Source: Erysipelothrix sp. UBA3383
GTDB lineage: Bacteria; Bacillota_I; Bacilli_A; Erysipelotrichales; Erysipelotrichaceae
Assembly: GCA_002358955.1 (NCBI GenBank)
Contig: DEPV01000088.1
Coordinates: 2,068-8,746 of the forward strand
DNA: 6,679 nucleotides
Reading direction: 5' to 3'
Every line of letters begins with the position of its first letter. Position 1 is the stretch's first letter. Both the position numbers and the translations under genes were made by a program. Below the pieces are notes generated by a model. The model ran no database searches and had not been told where the DNA came from. It saw nothing but the letters and a program-made list of their open reading frames with translations. Positions 5,109 to 6,679 of this stretch are shown piece by piece.

Positions 5109-6679
5109 ATGAAAAACGATAAAATTATTATAAAAGGGGCTAAAGAAAATAACCTCAAGAATATTAGCCTGGAAATACCGCGCGATAAATTAATCATCAT
5201 GACAGGTCTTTCAGGTTCAGGGAAGACATCTCTGGCTTTTGATACTATTTATGCTGAAGGACAACGACGTTATGTTGAAAGTTTGTCCTCTTATGCACGT
5301 CAATTCTTAGGAAATATGGAAAAACCGGATGTTGAACTGATTGAAGGATTATCACCTTCCATAGCTATTGATCAAAAAACAACATCCAATAACCCAAGAT
5401 CTACAGTGGGTACAGTAACAGAGATTTATGATTACTTAAGACTTCTATTCTCACGTACAGGAACGCCATATTGTCCGATTCACAACATTGAGATTACCTC
5501 TCAAACAATTAAACAGATTGTGGATAAAATCATGGAGCAAGAAGATGGTACACGACTTGAAATTTGTGCTCCGGTTCTTAAAGAATCTAAAGGTGAACAT
5601 ATTGAATTCTTGCAAAACCTGCGTAAAGAAGGGTTTATTCGAGCTTATATTGATGATGAGTTAGTACTGCTTGAAGATGTGGAGAAGTTAGAAAAAACAA
5701 AGAAACACAGTATTAGTGTTGTTGTTGACCGTGTTGTTAAAAAACAAGATTCTCGAACACGACTTGCCGATTCTCTGGAGATAGCAAATCAATTAGCAGA
5801 TGGTGCTATTGATGTTAAAATTGGTGATCAAATACAAGTGTTCTCTACTAAGTTTGCATGTCCAATTTGTGGATTCTCAATTGCGACGGTAGAGCCGCGT
5901 TTATTCTCATTTAACGCACCAATTGGTGCATGTCATACATGTAATGGTTTAGGAATTACACAATCTGTTGATTTGGACTTACTCATAACAGAGCCGGACA
6001 AATCTATAGTGGATGGTGGTATTCGTTACTATAAAAACATTGCGAATACTCAAAATATTGAATGGCAGACCTTTGAGAAATTGATGGAATTTGCCAAAGT
6101 AGATCCTGATACACCCGTTAATAAAATTCCGAAGAAGAAACTGGATATCTTACTTTATGGATCAAAAGTTCCTGTTAAGTACATTATCGAATCCCGTTCA
6201 GGAAATCAGTTCCACCGTGTTGAACCCATTGAAGGGATTGTCAATCTTATTGAACGTCGTCATCGTGATACAACATCAAGTTCATCACGTGATTGGTATG
6301 CATCTTTCTTATCGGAGTCAGAATGTCAGACCTGCCAAGGACGTCGATTGAATGAGTCTGCGCTGTGTGTTAAGGTGGGCGGTATTAATATCTCTGAATT
6401 TACTGCAATGAGTATTGAGGAAGCAATTCAGTTTATGAATGAACTTGAATTAAGTGCTGAAAAGGCTCAAATTGCTGAACTTGTAATTGCAGAAATTCAA
6501 TCACGCTTGAGTTTTCTAAGTGATGTGGGATTGCAATACCTTACATTAGATCGTATTGCGGGGTCTTTATCAGGTGGGGAGAGTCAACGTATCCGCCTTG
6601 CTACTCAAATTGGATCACGTCTTACAGGGGTTCTGTATGTCCTGGATGAGCCATCCATTGGACTTCATCAACGTGATAA
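5109..6679 (+). CDS. uvrA: UvrABC excision nuclease subunit A, N-terminal part (cut by the window edge)
   Basis: UvrA is the ABC-type ATPase dimer that scans DNA for lesions and loads UvrB. Here 523 codons plus two bases are present, of about 940 usual for the family; no stop occurs in frame, so the truncation is only the window end. Visible parts: Walker A GLSGSGKT (33-40), the conserved EGQRRYVESLSSYARQF stretch, a zinc module CPIC (251-254) and CHTC (275-278), a further CQTC (406-409) in the segment before the signature, the ABC signature LSGGESQ (487-493), and Walker B with Asp513-Glu514 in LDEPSIGLHQRD. The second ATPase half and C-terminal zinc finger lie beyond the window. Walker A carries Thr40 where many UvrA have Ser, a conservative change. 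The ATG follows GGAGG and gives the usual family start. It has its own promoter after a terminator, so it is probably not in one transcript with uvrB. Confidence 0.97.
   Translation, partial: MKNDKIIIKGAKENNLKNISLEIPRDKLIIMTGLSGSGKTSLAFDTIYAEGQRRYVESLSSYARQFLGNMEKPDVELIEGLSPSIAIDQKTTSNNPRSTVGTVTEIYDYLRLLFSRTGTPYCPIHNIEITSQTIKQIVDKIMEQEDGTRLEICAPVLKESKGEHIEFLQNLRKEGFIRAYIDDELVLLEDVEKLEKTKKHSISVVVDRVVKKQDSRTRLADSLEIANQLADGAIDVKIGDQIQVFSTKFACPICGFSIATVEPRLFSFNAPIGACHTCNGLGITQSVDLDLLITEPDKSIVDGGIRYYKNIANTQNIEWQTFEKLMEFAKVDPDTPVNKIPKKKLDILLYGSKVPVKYIIESRSGNQFHRVEPIEGIVNLIERRHRDTTSSSSRDWYASFLSESECQTCQGRRLNESALCVKVGGINISEFTAMSIEEAIQFMNELELSAEKAQIAELVIAEIQSRLSFLSDVGLQYLTLDRIAGSLSGGESQRIRLATQIGSRLTGVLYVLDEPSIGLHQRD

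Noticed and set aside
6675..6679. The window ends in GATAA, which could look like a stop codon for uvrA.
   Set aside because: In the uvrA frame these bases read GAT then AA plus a missing base; the conserved family sequence continues with Asn there, so it is not a stop.

Overview
The window looks like chromosomal DNA from a low-GC Gram-positive bacterium (Bacillota). The base composition is AT-rich, the Shine-Dalgarno sites resemble GGAGG, and the gene order (carboxy-terminal processing protease, then uvrB, then uvrA) is one seen in Firmicutes. The protein style is compatible with Erysipelotrichales such as Erysipelothrix, but this is an impression from the sequence, not a database result.

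Layout. Positions 1-35 may hold the last codons of a plus-strand gene that starts outside the window. A perfect 10-bp hairpin at 61-87 lies between that end and a minus-strand LOG-family gene (107-643), and it can serve as terminator for both. The LOG gene and the plus-strand protease gene ctpA (728-2221) diverge from an 84-bp spacer, in which the predicted -10 of one promoter overlaps the predicted -35 of the other. uvrB (2211-4181) starts at a GTG inside the last codons of ctpA. Seventeen bases after uvrB comes a compact ANT(6)-like nucleotidyltransferase gene (4199-4975). A strong hairpin terminator (4987-5025) closes this three-gene unit. uvrA then starts at 5109 from its own extended -10 promoter and runs off the right edge; only its first 523 codons are present.

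How the genes relate. UvrA and UvrB are the damage-recognition proteins of nucleotide excision repair. CtpA is a membrane-anchored serine protease with a PDZ domain and a peptidoglycan-binding-like tail, and its overlap with uvrB implies co-transcription and probable translational coupling. The LOG protein is probably a soluble nucleoside-monophosphate phosphoribohydrolase. The most unusual feature is the aminoglycoside-adenylyltransferase-like gene between uvrB and uvrA, followed by a terminator that separates uvrA from uvrB. UvrB also has unusual residues at the base of its DNA-damage beta-hairpin.

I found no mobile element, CRISPR array, tRNA, rRNA, riboswitch or obvious SOS box. There is no clear sign of a wholly new system; the points of interest are the gene insertion and the UvrB substitutions.
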